Positions 9,304-16,742 of a DNA stretch of 40,232 bases are shown here, piece after piece; the stretch's first letter is position 1; every line of letters begins with the position of its first letter. Under the pieces are notes generated by a model. The model did not search any database. It had not been told where the DNA came from and saw nothing but the letters and a program-made list of their open reading frames with translations. The stretch covers positions 1 to 40,232 of the forward strand of contig VGHA01000023.1 in NCBI GenBank assembly GCA_016868375.1, written 5' to 3'. The stretch is from Betaproteobacteria bacterium (GTDB lineage: Bacteria; Pseudomonadota; Gammaproteobacteria; Burkholderiales; Burkholderiaceae_E). Position numbers and translations under genes: made by a program.

Positions 9304-9343
9304 TGTCACGTCAGGTTGACGATTCGTCTGGTGCGGTCATAAT
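9304..9343 (+). promoter_or_regulatory. Promoter with PpsR/CrtJ box upstream of the bchI operon
   Basis: TGTCACGTCAGGTTGACG at 9304-9321 is TGT-N12-ACG, one base from the PpsR/CrtJ consensus TGT-N12-ACA. Its right arm TTGACG (9316-9321) is also a 5/6 match to a -35 hexamer and is followed after 16 bp by CATAAT (9338-9343), a 5/6 -10. A repressor bound here would cover the -35. It lies between mnmA and the small ORF that leads into bchI-bchD. The box and promoter are sequence matches; repression is inferred from known PpsR biology. Confidence 0.65.
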
Positions 9344-9375
9344 CAGGATCTTCCCCGCTGCGGAGTGATCGCGAC

Positions 9376-9678
9376 GTGACTGCCTGGTCTCCGGGCCCCT
9401 GGGTGCTCGATCTGGTCATCGCTGGGCTGCTGATCGAATGGGCTGGTCTGTGGTGGCTGCACCACATGCGTGGGGTGGGTCCCCGGCCGGTCGATCTTGC
9501 GCCGGTGCTCGGTGCGGGGCTTGCGCTCATGCTCCTCTGCCGCCTGAACCTTCAAGGCGCGCTCGAACCTGCCACGTTGCTGCTGCTCGGCGTTTCCGGC
9601 GTGCTTCATGCTGTTGATCTTGTCAGGCGCTGGCCCCGGTCGGTCGCCCCGTTTTCCGCACAGGCCTCTTCTGAATGA
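9376..9678 (+). CDS. Small membrane protein of unknown function, first gene of the bchID unit
   Basis: A 100-aa protein from a GTG at 9376 with three likely hydrophobic segments: 'WVLDLVIAGLLIEWAGLWWL' (about 9-28), 'LAPVLGAGLALMLLCRL' (about 41-57) and 'PATLLLLGVSGVLHAVDLV' (about 65-83). The tail is charged and polar. I do not recognise a named family. Its stop overlaps the bchI start by 4 bp (ATGA), and bchI has no clear ribosome site of its own, so translation of bchI probably depends on this ORF. That coupling and the PpsR-type promoter in front argue that it is a real gene of the photosynthesis regulon. A GGAG sits about 10 bp before the GTG. Confidence 0.72.
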   Translation: MTAWSPGPWVLDLVIAGLLIEWAGLWWLHHMRGVGPRPVDLAPVLGAGLALMLLCRLNLQGALEPATLLLLGVSGVLHAVDLVRRWPRSVAPFSAQASSE

Positions 9679-10712
9679 GTCGCTCTCGACCGGTTTTCCC
9701 CTTTAGCGCGCTGGTTGGCCAGCACGACATGCAACGTGGACTGCTCATCGCGTCGGTCGACCCCCTGGTGGGTGGCGTCCTGATTCTTGGCGATCGCGGC
9801 ACCGGAAAATCCACGGCGGTTCGCGCGCTCGCCGCCGTGCTGCCCCCAATACGTGCGGTCGAGTGCGCCTATCGGTGTGAGCCACGTGCCACCGCCGGGC
9901 TGTGCAGCCGATGCACCGCAAAATCGCGAGCACGGCCCACCGCCTCCGACGTGCCGGTGCCCGTGGTGGATCTGCCACTTGGCGCAACCGAAGACCGGAT
10001 TCTGGGCGCGCTCGATCTTGAGCGCCTGATGGTGTCGGGTGAAAAGGTGTATGAGCCTGGCCTGCTGGCAAGAGCCAACCGCGGCTTTCTCTACATCGAC
10101 GAGGTCAACCTGCTCGAAGATCATCTGGTCGATCTTCTGATTGACGTGGCCGCATCCGGCGAGAACCGGATCGAGCGCGAGAGCCTCAGCATCGTCCATC
10201 CGGCGCGGTTCGTGCTCGTTGGAAGCGGCAACCCCGAAGAGGGAGAACTGCGGCCGCAGCTGCTCGACCGTTTCGGTCTTGCAGTGGAGGTTCGCACGCC
10301 GCAGGATCTTGATCAGCGCGTGGAAGTGGTGCGTCGGCGCGAAGCGTTCGAACGCGATCCCGAGGGCTTTTGTGCGTCGCATGCGCAGGCCGAGCAGGCG
10401 CTTCGCGCAAAGCTGGTTGCGGCGCGCCGCGCGCTCGACCGAATTCGCTTTGACGACACGTTACTGAGACTCGCTGCGGCGCTCTGCCAGCAATTGGGAA
10501 CAGACGGGCTGCGGGGCGAGCTGGCCCTGATGCGCGCCGCCAAGGCCGCGGCGGCGCTGGACGGGCTTCGCACCGTGCAGCGTGAACACCTGATGGAGGT
10601 CGCGCCGATGGCCTTGCGGCATCGGTTGCGGCGCGACCCGCTCGACGAGACCGATTCGTCCGCGCGCGTGGCTCGCGCGATCGCGCAGGTGTTTGGCGAG
10701 GCTGCGGGCTGA
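9675..10712 (+). CDS. bchI: Magnesium chelatase AAA+ subunit BchI
   Basis: A 345-aa BchI, the ATPase subunit of the BchIDH Mg chelatase that inserts Mg2+ into protoporphyrin IX. Walker A is GDRGTGKST (39-47), Walker B is FLYIDEVNLLEDH (about 138-150), and sensor/arginine-finger regions 'RFVLVGSGNPEEGELRPQLLDRFGL' are intact. A cysteine-bearing insert with C64, C68, C77 and C80 follows the Walker A domain, in the region where BchI/ChlI proteins usually carry a short Cys-containing loop. Length matches BchI. Start is the ATG at 9675 overlapping the upstream small ORF; bchD follows after 23 bp. Confidence 0.97.
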   Translation: MSRSRPVFPFSALVGQHDMQRGLLIASVDPLVGGVLILGDRGTGKSTAVRALAAVLPPIRAVECAYRCEPRATAGLCSRCTAKSRARPTASDVPVPVVDLPLGATEDRILGALDLERLMVSGEKVYEPGLLARANRGFLYIDEVNLLEDHLVDLLIDVAASGENRIERESLSIVHPARFVLVGSGNPEEGELRPQLLDRFGLAVEVRTPQDLDQRVEVVRRREAFERDPEGFCASHAQAEQALRAKLVAARRALDRIRFDDTLLRLAAALCQQLGTDGLRGELALMRAAKAAAALDGLRTVQREHLMEVAPMALRHRLRRDPLDETDSSARVARAIAQVFGEAAG

Positions 10713-10735
10713 CTGGCCTCAGGGGCCCTTCATCC

Positions 10736-12691
10736 ATGATCGAACCGGCTACGCAACATGACCCGGCCGCGCGAGGGGTGACGCGCGTTGACCCGGTTGA
10801 CGATGCCCTGCATGCGCTCGAGTTGTTTGCGCTAAGCCCGCTGGCCTTGGGGGGCGTTCACCTGCGCGGCTGGCATGGGCCGCGCCGACAGGCGCTGCTT
10901 GGCTGGTTGCGAGGTGCCTGCGCCAGTGCAAGCGCACTCCGCGAGGCCGGATGGTTTCTCTTGCCGCATCACACGGAGCCCGACCAACTCGATCCTGGAG
11001 CCGATCTCGCGGAAAGTCTGCGGCAGGGTCGTGCAGTGATCCGTCCCGGTCTCATCGATCGGTTTGCGGGCGGCGTGGTGGTGCTGCAGCGTGCGGAGCG
11101 GATGTCGACGGGTCTGGCTGCTCGGCTCGCGGCAGCGCTTGATGAACAGAAGTTTGCGCTGGTGGTGCTTGATGAATCGCTGCCGGATGAGGAGGGTCCG
11201 TGGGCTGGCCTGCTTGACCGGCTCGCGTTGTCGATTGATCTGCGCGACGAGTCCGCCTGGCGTGCGCTCGACGCACTGGCAGCGCTGGGACGGTCACCGA
11301 CGCCCGTGCCCGGCGCAGCGACGCGATCGCCAGGTCTGGCGGGTACGCAAACCGAGCCCCGCGGACTGACTGAACTGTGTCGCGCAGCGCAACTGCTTGG
11401 TGTTGATTCAATGCGCCGCGCCGCGCAGGCGTCGCTGCTCGCGCGCCTCAGCGTCGCTGATTCCGTGCGTGGCGCCCCGCGATCCACCGCGGCGCCGGCC
11501 GATTTGTTTGCGCGTGATGCCGATCTGGCTTTTGCGATTCGCCAGGTGCTGCTGCCGCGCGCGACAGTGCTTCCGCCGATTCCTGCGCCAGACGAAGCGT
11601 CCGCTGACGCGCAGGAGCCCCCCGACGTGCAGCCCCCGGACACGCAGCCCCCCGATCCGCCGACACCCGAGCCTGCGGACACGCCGATGGAAGCGCCCGA
11701 GGCGCAAGCGCCTCCCGACTCCGAGCCAGCCGATCCTTCCACCCTGCCCGATGGGGCCTCCGAGCGTCTGATCGAGGCCACGCTGTCAGCGCTGCCACCC
11801 GGGTTGCTCGCGGCGCTTGCGTCTCAGTTTGGGTCGCGCGCGGTCGCCTCGCGCGGCACAGGCAGTGGGCGCCAGACAGCGAAGGGCCGCGGGCGTGCGC
11901 GTTCAGTGGGCGCACGCCGGGGGCGGCCGCGCGGAAGCGAACGTGTCCACCTGCTGGCAACGCTTCGGGCCGCGCTCCCCTGGCAGAAGCTTCGCAATGG
12001 CTATGCATTGCAGGCCTCCGGCGACGCTGACTCGCGAGCATCGATGGCGGTCACTGCGCACGGGGCGGTTTCGTCAGCGCGTCTGATTCGTTTTCATCCG
12101 GATGATCTGCATGTACACCGTGAGCGCAGGCGGCGCGGCACCACCACGGTGTTCGTCGTCGATGCCTCGGGTTCCACCGCCTTGCAGCGTCTTTCCGAGG
12201 CGAAGGGCGCGGTCGAATTGCTGCTTGCCGACTGCTATGTTCGGCGGGATCGCGTGGCACTGGTGTCTTTTCGCGGAACCGGCGCCGAACTTCTCTTGTC
12301 ACCGACGCGGTCACTGGTGGCCGCGCGTCGTGCACTCACCGCCCTGCCGGGGGGTGGCGGAAGCCCGGTCGCCGCGGGGCTTGAACTCGCTGCGCGCCTG
12401 GCGGCTCAGCTCGCACGGGCGGGCGATGATGTGTCGCTGGTGGTGCTGACCGATGGTCGCGCGAATCTTTCGCGCGATGGCCAGCCTGGGCGCGAGCGCG
12501 CTGCTTTGGAAGCGCGCCGGGTTGCGCGCGAGTTGGTACCGCTGGCGGTCAATCGGGTATTGATCGATACCTCGGTGCGGCCTGAGCCCGCTGCGCAGGC
12601 GCTGGCTGCCGCCCTGGCGGCGCGTTATCTGCCGATGCCTTTTGCGCGGGCACGCGATATTCGCGACTCGATTGCCGCCGCCACGCGCTGA
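10736..12691 (+). CDS. bchD: Magnesium chelatase subunit BchD
   Basis: A 651-aa BchD, the scaffold subunit that pairs with BchI hexamers. The N-terminal AAA+ domain lacks a proper Walker A, as usual for BchD. An acidic, proline-rich linker (about residues 280-345, many repeats of the PPD type) separates it from the C-terminal von Willebrand A domain. The integrin-I/MIDAS motif D-A-S-G-S is visible in 'VFVVDASGSTALQRL', with 'VVLTDGRANLSRDG' further on. A basic Arg/Gly-rich stretch (about 385-400) precedes the vWA domain. The ATG at 10736 has AGGGG 10 bp upstream. The 3' end overlaps the convergent bchO by 67 bp. Confidence 0.96.
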   Translation: MIEPATQHDPAARGVTRVDPVDDALHALELFALSPLALGGVHLRGWHGPRRQALLGWLRGACASASALREAGWFLLPHHTEPDQLDPGADLAESLRQGRAVIRPGLIDRFAGGVVVLQRAERMSTGLAARLAAALDEQKFALVVLDESLPDEEGPWAGLLDRLALSIDLRDESAWRALDALAALGRSPTPVPGAATRSPGLAGTQTEPRGLTELCRAAQLLGVDSMRRAAQASLLARLSVADSVRGAPRSTAAPADLFARDADLAFAIRQVLLPRATVLPPIPAPDEASADAQEPPDVQPPDTQPPDPPTPEPADTPMEAPEAQAPPDSEPADPSTLPDGASERLIEATLSALPPGLLAALASQFGSRAVASRGTGSGRQTAKGRGRARSVGARRGRPRGSERVHLLATLRAALPWQKLRNGYALQASGDADSRASMAVTAHGAVSSARLIRFHPDDLHVHRERRRRGTTTVFVVDASGSTALQRLSEAKGAVELLLADCYVRRDRVALVSFRGTGAELLLSPTRSLVAARRALTALPGGGGSPVAAGLELAARLAAQLARAGDDVSLVVLTDGRANLSRDGQPGRERAALEARRVARELVPLAVNRVLIDTSVRPEPAAQALAAALAARYLPMPFARARDIRDSIAAATR

Positions 12692-13509
12692 GGTGCGGAC
12701 TCGGGCAGCATGTGGCCGCCGTGCATGCGTTCAACGGCTGCGCCGGGTAGCCGCTGCGCCAGGATCGGCAGCAACGACGTGGCAGGGATCCACGGGTCGT
12801 CATCGGCCACGATAAAGCTTGTCTCCGTGGGGCGGGCAGTCAGCCTGGGCAGTCGGTCGAGCAGACTGGGCAGGTCGGTGGCGGCCATGAAGTGGATCGC
12901 CCCGCGCACATGATTCGGGTCGCCAAAGAGCAGGCGGTACGCCTCGCGCTGGTCGGGGTCGATCTGTGAACCGGTCGATTCCAGGAGGCGATCGATGAGA
13001 CCGGTTGAGCGAGCAAGCGCCGCGGTGGCGTTGACGCTAAGTTCAGAGCCCACCAGGGGCGCAAGCAACGGCCCCAGCATCAGGGTGTAGAGCGCTGGTG
13101 GCGGTACCAGCGACGGCGTGATACCGAGCACGGCACCGATTGTGAGTCCGGAATGTTCGCGCAGCGCCAGCGCCAGACCCACGGCTGCCCCGGCCGAGTG
13201 GCCCGCGATCAGGTCGATCCGGGCGAGTCCTTCGGCCCGCAGAAGATCCAGCAGCTCGGAGGCGATGTCGTCGAGCCCGTGACGGGTGTGACCGAAGCAG
13301 CGGGTCGCGCCGTGCCCTGACAGATCGGGTACCAGCACGCCGATCGAGGGGTCGAGCCTGTTGAGGACCGGCGCCCAGCTATGGCGTGCGCCGCCCGTGC
13401 CGTGCAGCAGCACCAGGATGGCGCGGGCGTCAGGCAGCTCAGCGCTGCGCCAGCCCGACCACACCGTTTCGCCGCAGCGGCGCTCAAATGCGATCAGACC
13501 CTGCGGCAT
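12625..13509 (-). CDS. bchO: Alpha/beta hydrolase BchO (Mg-chelatase-associated)
   Basis: A 294-aa alpha/beta-hydrolase recognised as BchO. Hallmarks are the oxyanion segment 'LVLLHGTGGARHSWAPVLNRL', 'VLVPDLSGHGATRC', the nucleophile elbow G-H-S-A-G ('LIAGHSAGAAVGLALAL') and the distal histidine in 'MHGGHMLPESAPQ'. BchO is always found with bchI/bchD, but its exact role in Mg chelation is not established. The frame is open from a TTG at 13566, but that part contains a TGT-N12-ACA regulator box, so the ATG at 13509 is chosen; neither start has a good ribosome site. In Rhodobacter bchO follows bchD co-directionally; here it faces bchD and overlaps its last 67 bp. Confidence 0.88.
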   Translation of the reverse strand: MPQGLIAFERRCGETVWSGWRSAELPDARAILVLLHGTGGARHSWAPVLNRLDPSIGVLVPDLSGHGATRCFGHTRHGLDDIASELLDLLRAEGLARIDLIAGHSAGAAVGLALALREHSGLTIGAVLGITPSLVPPPALYTLMLGPLLAPLVGSELSVNATAALARSTGLIDRLLESTGSQIDPDQREAYRLLFGDPNHVRGAIHFMAATDLPSLLDRLPRLTARPTETSFIVADDDPWIPATSLLPILAQRLPGAAVERMHGGHMLPESAPQRVAAAIESRISRARAKGIGR

Positions 13510-13535
13510 CCGCTGGTTGACGAGACGAAGCCAAG

Positions 13536-13553
13536 TGTCTAGTGTAGAGGACA
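13536..13553. promoter_or_regulatory. Perfect PpsR/CrtJ box between bchO and crtE
   Basis: TGTCTAGTGTAGAGGACA is an exact TGT-N12-ACA palindrome. It lies between the divergent genes bchO (ATG 13509) and crtE (ATG 13596) and could control either or both. I could not pick a clean -35/-10 pair in either direction; TTGTCA on the minus strand at 13566-13561 is a possible -35. Confidence 0.65.
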
Positions 13554-13595
13554 CAATAAGTGACAAGTCTACGTTACATTGCTCGGAGATGCCCG

Positions 13596-14534
13596 ATGCC
13601 CCTGCTTACCCGTATTGAAGGTGCGCTCTCTCGCAGCCTGGTTCGATGCGCGGGTGCCCCGCCGCGGCTGCAACAGGCGATGCAGCATGCGGTGTTTCCG
13701 GGCGGCGCCCGGATCCGTCCGCAGCTCTGTCTGGCGGTTGCGCTGGCCTGTGGTGACGATGATCCCACGCTCGCTGATGCGATGGCGGCGGCACTCGAAC
13801 TGCTGCATTGCGCATCGCTGGTGCACGACGATCTGCCGTGTTTCGACAATGCCGACACCCGGCGCGGTCTGCCCTCTGTGCACCGTGCCTACGGCGAGCG
13901 GCTCGCAGTGCTCGCGGGCGATGCCCTGATCGTGATGGCGTTTCGCGAACTCGGACGGGCTGCGGGTCGCCATCCCGAGCGGCTTGCCACCGTCATCCGC
14001 TGGCTCGATGAGGGCGTGGGTCCGCCTGACGGAATCGTCGCGGGGCAGGCCTGGGAGTGCGAACCCAGCGCGCGGCTTGATCAGTATCAGCGTGCCAAGA
14101 CCGGCGCGCTGTTTTCGGCTGCCACTGCGGGGGGTGCGGCTGCGGCGGGTGCCGATGGCCATGACTGGTTCGCGCTGGGCGCGAGCCTTGGCGAGGCCTA
14201 CCAGGTCGCTGACGACATTCGCGATGTCATTTCCGACCCGGCCATTTTAGGCAAACCCGTGGGTCAGGATCTTTTGCTTGGCCGGCCCAGCGCGGCGCAG
14301 GAACTGGGCCTGGACGGCGCAGTGATCCACTTTGATCGTCTGATCGATCGTGCAATCTCGAGCATTCCGCCCTGTCCGGGCGAGGCACTGCTGCGCTCGC
14401 TGGTTCTGTCCGAGGCGCGCCGACTGGTGCCAAGTGAAGGGCCCGCGGGGGTACAAAGGCCTATGCCGGTTCAGACGGCAACGCCGGGCGATTCGCGGAC
14501 AGCCTCTGTTGCCCGCACCGTGCGTGAACACTGA
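13596..14534 (+). CDS. crtE: Geranylgeranyl diphosphate synthase CrtE
   Basis: A 312-aa trans-prenyltransferase that makes geranylgeranyl diphosphate for carotenoids and for the bacteriochlorophyll tail. The first aspartate-rich motif is DDLPCFD (78-84) followed by NADTRRG, and the second is DDIRD (206-210). 'HAVFPGGARIRPQLCLAVAL' is the usual GG-x-RIRP region. The ATG at 13596 is preceded by GGAG at 7 bp spacing; the in-frame extension to 13560 has no such site. crtF follows after 20 bp. Confidence 0.94.
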   Translation: MPLLTRIEGALSRSLVRCAGAPPRLQQAMQHAVFPGGARIRPQLCLAVALACGDDDPTLADAMAAALELLHCASLVHDDLPCFDNADTRRGLPSVHRAYGERLAVLAGDALIVMAFRELGRAAGRHPERLATVIRWLDEGVGPPDGIVAGQAWECEPSARLDQYQRAKTGALFSAATAGGAAAAGADGHDWFALGASLGEAYQVADDIRDVISDPAILGKPVGQDLLLGRPSAAQELGLDGAVIHFDRLIDRAISSIPPCPGEALLRSLVLSEARRLVPSEGPAGVQRPMPVQTATPGDSRTASVARTVREH

Positions 14535-14554
14535 GCGCGCAGCGGGGTAACGCC

Positions 14555-15691
14555 GTGGCGAATGCACTCGTGGCCTCCTGGTCTTCGCTTCGCGATCGAC
14601 TGCTTACCAGCGCGTCATTTCGGCGCCGAGTCAGTGCGATTCCGGGCCTGCGCGCAATCAGCCGCAGGCAGTCCCGGAAACTGTTCGATCTGGTGGCGGG
14701 TTTTTCCTACAGCCAGGTCCTGCTTGCCTGTGTCCGGCTTGAATTGTTCGACAAGCTCGCGCAGGGGCCGCAGTCCATCGCACAAATTGCCCAGGAATCC
14801 GCGCTGCCAGCAGAAAGCGCGGACATTCTCGTGCGGGCAGCCATCTCACTCGATCTGCTGGAGTGGCGTGGGCGCGACGCGGTGGGGCTGGGCATGCTTG
14901 GCGCAGTCATGGTCGACAACCCGGCGATTAGCGCGCTGGTTCGCCATCATCAGGCGGTCTATGAAGACCTGGCTGATCCGCTGATCACCTTGCGCGAGCC
15001 TGATCGCCCCACGCGATTACGAAATTACTGGGCCTATGCGCGTGATGGGCGGCACTTCGGCGAAAAACGGCTGGACGCCACCGATGTGCGCGACTACTCC
15101 GAGCTCATGTCAGCGTCGCAACCGCTGGTTGCCGAACAGGTGTTGCAGGCTTATGACTTCTCCCGACATCAGGTTGTGCTCGATGTGGGGGGTGGGCAGG
15201 GAACCTTTCTGAGCCACGTGGCACGCGCGCACCCGTCGCTCAAGCTGCAACTCTTCGATCTGCCAGCCGTGGCACAGCTTGCCCGCGGCCGGCTCGCCGA
15301 GGCCGGTTTTGCAAACCGGATCGAATGTATCGGCGGCAGCTTCTTCGAAGACGCGCTGCCTCAGGGCGCCGATCTGGTCACCCTGATCCGGGTGGCCTAC
15401 GACCACCCCGATGACCGTGTGCTCCGAATTCTGAGTGCGATTCGCCAAGCCCTGCGTCCTCGGGGCGGCCACCTGCTCCTCGCCGAACCGCTGTCTGGAA
15501 CGCCGGGTGCGCAGGCCATGGGCGATGCGTATTTCGGCCTGTATCTGCTCGCGATGGGCAAGGGGCGCGCACGCTCTGCAGCACGTCTGGCTGACCTCAT
15601 GACGCAAGCCGGCTTCGCAGAGGTCCGGGCGATCCCGACCGCGCTCCCCCTTCAGACTGGAATGCTGCTTGCGCGCGTCGCGCCAGGTTGA
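14555..15691 (+). CDS. crtF: Carotenoid 1-hydroxy O-methyltransferase CrtF
   Basis: A 378-aa SAM-dependent O-methyltransferase. The SAM motif is LDVGGGQGTF (about 209-218), and the catalytic region 'LVTLIRVAYDHPDDRVLRIL' with 'GHLLLAEPLSGTPGAQAMGD' matches CrtF and related plant-type O-methyltransferases. The N-terminal winged-helix dimerisation domain includes 'RKLFDLVAGFSYSQVLLACV'. CrtF methylates the 1-hydroxyl of demethylspheroidene to give spheroidene, working after CrtC and CrtD, both present in this window. Start is GTG 14555 with a GGGG upstream; it runs in one unit with crtE. Confidence 0.92.
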   Translation: MANALVASWSSLRDRLLTSASFRRRVSAIPGLRAISRRQSRKLFDLVAGFSYSQVLLACVRLELFDKLAQGPQSIAQIAQESALPAESADILVRAAISLDLLEWRGRDAVGLGMLGAVMVDNPAISALVRHHQAVYEDLADPLITLREPDRPTRLRNYWAYARDGRHFGEKRLDATDVRDYSELMSASQPLVAEQVLQAYDFSRHQVVLDVGGGQGTFLSHVARAHPSLKLQLFDLPAVAQLARGRLAEAGFANRIECIGGSFFEDALPQGADLVTLIRVAYDHPDDRVLRILSAIRQALRPRGGHLLLAEPLSGTPGAQAMGDAYFGLYLLAMGKGRARSAARLADLMTQAGFAEVRAIPTALPLQTGMLLARVAPG

Positions 15692-15708
15692 CCGCTATGC
15701 GAGAGGTG

Positions 15709-15753
15709 TTGACAAACCTGCTGGAAGGCATAGGATGTCAGTTCTACATGACA
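15709..15753 (+). promoter_or_regulatory. bchC-puf promoter with perfect PpsR/CrtJ box
   Basis: A consensus -35 TTGACA (15709-15714) is followed after 16 bp by TAGGAT (15731-15736, 4/6 -10). The exact box TGTCAGTTCTACATGACA (15736-15753, TGT-N12-ACA) begins at the end of the -10 and covers the expected transcription start. It lies 36 bp before bchC, in the only sizeable gap ahead of bchCXYZ-puf. bchC promoters in Rhodobacter also carry CrtJ/PpsR boxes. Base composition here is visibly more AT-rich than the flanking genes. Confidence 0.7.
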
Positions 15754-15788
15754 CAATGACAGTACAAACTAACTGACACTTTGATTCG

Positions 15789-16742
15789 ATGACGATTGCC
15801 CGATCAGCCCATGCAGTGGTGTTCGAAGGCCCGCGAAGCCTGACCCGTCGGCGGGTTGCGCTCGTCTCGCGCGGGCCTGGCGAAGTGCTGGTCCGCACGC
15901 TTTACAGCGGCATCAGCACAGGCACCGAGCGGCTCTTCTACAGCGGCGAAATGCCCGATTTTCCCGGCATGGGGTATCCGCTCGTCCCGGGTTACGAAAC
16001 CGTGGGTGAGGTCCTGGAGGCCGAACCGCATTCAGGTCTGTCCGCCGGCGACCGCGTGTTTGTGCCGGGTGCCAATTGCTACAGCGATGTAAGGGGGCTA
16101 TTTGGAGGCGCGTCATCCCTGGTTTACACCGCGGCGCATCGCGTGATCCGCGTCGATGCATCGCTTGGCGAAGACGCGGTCTTGTTCGCGCTCGCAGCCA
16201 CTGCCTACCACGCCATCCGTCCCAGCGCGCAGGCGCCGTTACCCGAGCTCATCGTGGGGCACGGTGCACTCGGTCGCCTGCTCGCGCGCATCACGGTGGC
16301 ATTGGGCGGGGCGCCACGCGTCTGGGAAACCCGCCCCGAACGACGTGACCCGGGCGCCGGTTACACGGTCTGTGATCCCGCCGACGACGAATCACGGTGC
16401 TTTGCAACCATCGTTGATGCAAGCGGCCACGGCGCTGCGCTTGAGCGCTGGGTGACGCACCTCGCGCCCCGGGGCGAACTGGTGCTGGCCGGCTTCTACA
16501 CCTCCGCACTCAATTTCGATTTTGTGCCCGCCTTTTTGCGTGAGATGCGGCTTCGCGTCGCGGCGCAATGGCTGCCGCAAGACCTCGAAGCGGTTCGACA
16601 TCTGGTGGCGACAGGCTCGTTGTCGCTCGCTGGCATCGTCAATCGTCGTGAGCCGATCCAGGCCGCCGACGACGCCTATCGGAATGCCTTCGAGGATCCC
16701 GCCTGTCTGAAGATGGTTCTTGACTGGAGCAACGTTCAATGA
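15789..16742 (+). CDS. bchC: Bacteriochlorophyllide a dehydrogenase BchC
   Basis: A 317-aa medium-chain-dehydrogenase-like enzyme oxidising the 3-(1-hydroxyethyl) group to 3-acetyl, a late step in bacteriochlorophyllide a synthesis. Family features are 'VLVRTLYSGISTGTERLFYSG', 'FPGMGYPLVPGYETVGEV' and 'PELIVGHGALGRLLARI' at the nucleotide-binding fold, and the C-terminal 'FDFVPAFLREMRLRVAAQW'. Start is ATG 15789 shortly downstream of the PpsR box. It overlaps bchX by 4 bp (ATGA). Confidence 0.95.
   Translation: MTIARSAHAVVFEGPRSLTRRRVALVSRGPGEVLVRTLYSGISTGTERLFYSGEMPDFPGMGYPLVPGYETVGEVLEAEPHSGLSAGDRVFVPGANCYSDVRGLFGGASSLVYTAAHRVIRVDASLGEDAVLFALAATAYHAIRPSAQAPLPELIVGHGALGRLLARITVALGGAPRVWETRPERRDPGAGYTVCDPADDESRCFATIVDASGHGAALERWVTHLAPRGELVLAGFYTSALNFDFVPAFLREMRLRVAAQWLPQDLEAVRHLVATGSLSLAGIVNRREPIQAADDAYRNAFEDPACLKMVLDWSNVQ

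Noticed and set aside
8275-9309. A 344-codon open frame antisense to mnmA
   Set aside because: It mirrors mnmA codons and has no family signature.
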